Of a stretch of 7,624 bases of DNA, positions 6,925 to 7,624 are shown in pieces. The position numbers and the translations under genes were made by a program. The notes beneath the pieces were generated by a model. The model worked only from the letters and a program-made list of their open reading frames with translations, was not told the DNA's origin and ran no database searches. Location of the stretch: contig DAOWKG010000205.1 of assembly GCA_030639985.1 (NCBI GenBank), positions 1 to 7,624 of the forward strand, given 5' to 3'. Source of the DNA: Desulfuromonadaceae bacterium (lineage in GTDB: Bacteria; Desulfobacterota; Desulfuromonadia; Desulfuromonadales; Geopsychrobacteraceae). Position 1 is the first letter of the stretch. Every line of letters starts with the position of its first letter.

Positions 6925-6949
6925 AGACCGTCAGGCTTCCCAACGGTCT
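6925..6949 (-). terminator. Second hairpin in the aroF leader, weak terminator-like
   Basis: In the transcript AGACCGTTGGG (6949-6939) pairs with CCTGACGGTCT (6935-6925), 11 pairs with two G-U, loop AAG. It ends in TTTTG, and a further T/C-rich stretch follows. The short T tract makes it a poor terminator on its own. It lies between the main attenuator and the aroF ribosome binding site and could be a back-up terminator or a stabilising 5' structure for the read-through mRNA. Confidence 0.5.
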
Positions 6950-6964
6950 CATTTTCATCAGTGT

Positions 6965-7011
6965 AAAAAAGAAAAACCATGGGAGAACTGTCAGCCGTTC
7001 CGCCATGGTTT
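6965..7011 (-). terminator. Attenuator: intrinsic terminator in the aroF leader
   Basis: In the transcript AAACCATGG (7011-7003) pairs with CCATGGTTT (6982-6974). After one C-C mismatch, GGAAC (7001-6997) pairs with GTTCT (6988-6984) including one G-U, around an eight-base loop. The stem runs straight into TTTTTCTTTTTT (6976-6965). A strong terminator 79 bases upstream of the aroF ATG and 26 bases after the leader-peptide stop makes sense only as a conditional stop. Confidence 0.88.
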
Positions 7012-7067
7012 GTGTTGCCTGAAGTTTTAAAACTCCTTACACACGTTCCCCTTGGGCAGACGGCTGA
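6991..7067 (-). promoter_or_regulatory. Antiterminator pairing for the aroF attenuator
   Basis: TCAGCCGTCTGCC (7067-7055), the codons just after the Phe run of the leader peptide, can pair with GGCGGAACGGCTGA (7004-6991): eight pairs, one bulged A at 6999, then five pairs including one U-G. The second strand is the inner 5' half of the terminator, so the two structures exclude each other. A competing short hairpin GGCT/AGCC (7075-7072 with 7065-7062) could hold the antiterminator strand when no ribosome is stalled on codons 16-17. The pairings are read from the sequence; the switching is inferred from known amino acid attenuators. Confidence 0.75.
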
Positions 7068-7120
7068 AAAAAGCCAAAAAACCAAAAGAAGCTATTAAAG
7101 TAAGAAGCGCTAAAAAACAT
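7037..7120 (-). CDS. Phe-rich leader peptide of the aroF operon, 27 aa
   Basis: A short ORF with ATG at 7120 and TAA at 7037-7039, preceded by AGGGA (7127-7131) six bases upstream. It encodes MFFSASYFNSFFWFFGFF (residues 1-18) followed by QPSAQGERV. Nine of 27 residues are Phe (2, 3, 8, 11, 12, 14, 15, 17, 18), with one Tyr and one Trp; eight of the nine Phe codons are TTT. This is the make-up of leader peptides that sense charged tRNA-Phe, such as that of enteric pheA. A ribosome short of Phe-tRNA would stall at codons 11-15, freeing the antiterminator strand that starts at codon 18/19, and aroF would be read. The peptide itself need have no function. It is cis-acting and sits 150 bases before the aroF start codon. 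Confidence 0.9.
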   Translation of the reverse strand: MFFSASYFNSFFWFFGFFQPSAQGERV

Positions 7121-7145
7121 ATCTATTCCCTTTTTTTGTTGCCCG

Positions 7146-7174
7146 AGAGTACACAAGCCGGCAAGACGGTGCAA
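7146..7174 (-). promoter_or_regulatory. Candidate promoter of the aroF operon leader
   Basis: Read on the minus strand: TTGCAC (7174-7169), 17 bases, TACTCT (7151-7146). The hexamers are weak matches but the spacing is right. A start about 7 bases downstream would leave some 18-20 untranslated bases before the leader peptide, typical of attenuator transcripts. Other placements in 7121-7251 are possible. Confidence 0.35.
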
Positions 7175-7209
7175 GCAAAAAGCATCTCTACCAACAGCGC
7201 TATTTTTCC

Positions 7210-7238
7210 TTGACTATCCTCTGCCCTTTAGCTATAAA
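7210..7238 (+). promoter_or_regulatory. Promoter of tRNA-Phe
   Basis: TTGACT (7210-7215), 17-base spacer, TATAAA (7233-7238): close to the sigma-70 consensus with ideal spacing. Transcription would begin near 7245, a few bases before the mature tRNA at 7252. It diverges from the aroF leader promoter region. Confidence 0.85.
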
Positions 7239-7251
7239 CGGGATTCGATTC

Positions 7252-7327
<76 letters not shown>

Positions 7328-7335
7328 GAAAATTC

Positions 7336-7375
7336 AAGCACTTAGCGTTTATTCGCTAGGTGCTTTTTGTTTTTA
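7336..7375 (+). terminator. Intrinsic terminator of tRNA-Phe
   Basis: AAGCACTTAGCG (7336-7347) pairs with CGCTAGGTGCTT (7354-7365), one G-T pair, loop TTTATT, followed by TTTGTTTTT. It lies eight bases after the tRNA 3' end. Confidence 0.93.
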
Positions 7376-7432
7376 GGTGCCACATGGGTACCACCATCAA
7401 AAAAAATGAATCGTACGCAGCACAAATCAAAC

Positions 7433-7624
7433 TTAACTGAAGAATTTAAACAGGCTGCCCCAGAATAGATATGCCGTTCCCAAAGTCACAGAAAAGACAA
7501 TAACAACGCTGATACTCATACTGGCATTTTCACTGAGCTTGATTTTCTTCTCCAAAAGACTGGACAACGTCACACTGACAAGTGTAACCACCGCAAAAGC
7601 AACCCCCAGTGCTATCCATCCAGT
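7433..7624 (-). CDS. Membrane protein of unknown function, C-terminal 63 residues
   Basis: An open frame enters from the right edge of the window and ends at TAA (7433-7435). The visible part has two hydrophobic stretches suited to membrane helices: WIALGVAFAVVTLVSVTLSS (residues 3-22) and ISVVIVFSVTLGTAYLFWG (38-56). Between them is a short polar loop (LLEKKIKLSENASMS), and the end is SLFKFFS. I recognise no family from this fragment. It is convergent with tRNA-Phe. The beginning lies outside the window, and the assignment as a gene rests on the open frame to the edge, the membrane-like composition and the absence of an overlapping alternative. Confidence 0.7.
   Translation of the reverse strand, partial: TGWIALGVAFAVVTLVSVTLSSLLEKKIKLSENASMSISVVIVFSVTLGTAYLFWGSLFKFFS

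Noticed and set aside
5864..7006. Longer aroF starting at the ATG at 7006, adding 40 residues including PWFFFF
   Set aside because: The extra ATG lies inside the attenuator stem, its FFFF comes from the terminator T tract, it lacks a close ribosome binding site, and the family starts at MIIVM with a perfect site at 6893-6898.
6834..7085. 83-residue minus-strand frame over the leader region
   Set aside because: It starts at TTG without a ribosome binding site, overlaps the Phe leader in another frame and runs into aroF; a shadow of the attenuator region.
6886..7251. T-box or small-molecule riboswitch in front of aroF
   Set aside because: No T-box consensus or specifier loop is visible, and the Phe-rich ORF with terminator and antiterminator explains the leader.

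Overview
The window looks like a chromosomal stretch of a Gram-negative anaerobe, most likely a Desulfuromonadales-type (Pelobacter/Desulfuromonas/Geobacter-like) bacterium. The grounds are a futalosine-pathway menaquinone gene, a long SerA with ACT domain, a type I-beta DAHP synthase with an N-terminal regulatory domain, a PilZ protein, and a structured intergenic repeat of a style I recall from such genomes. This placement is inference; no ribosomal or other marker gene is present.

Layout: the 3' end of mqnD (+, 1-421) is followed by a gene-free stretch (422-969) built of consecutive hairpins. Then come serA (-, 1029-2621, with its own terminator at 970-1009) and a VanZ-like membrane protein with an extra C-terminal beta-rich domain (-, 2785-3729). 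A small PilZ protein (+, 3887-4264) faces a minus-strand operon read in the order leader peptide, aroF, 97-residue Cys-motif protein, serC, ending in a terminator at 4366-4398. On the far side of the operon promoter lies a divergent tRNA-Phe(GAA) gene (7252-7327) with a clear promoter and terminator. The window closes with the C-terminal end of an unknown membrane protein (-, 7433-7624).

The most interesting item is the roughly 230-base leader of aroF. It contains a short ORF (7037-7120) of 27 residues, nine of them Phe, including the run FFWFFGFF. The ORF has a Shine-Dalgarno site and is followed by a strong intrinsic terminator (6965-7011). A 13-bp antiterminator helix with one bulged base can form between the codons just after the Phe run (7055-7067) and the 5' half of the terminator (6991-7004). 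This is the architecture of ribosome-mediated attenuation by Phe-tRNA, here controlling the first step of the shikimate pathway, and the gene for that tRNA lies 131 bases away, divergently transcribed.

Functionally, AroF makes the first shikimate intermediate, chorismate feeds Phe/Tyr/Trp and (through the Mqn pathway) menaquinone, and SerA and SerC supply serine, which is also consumed in tryptophan synthesis. Putting serC in the aroF operon therefore places one serine-pathway step under the Phe-controlled leader, while serA is transcribed separately.
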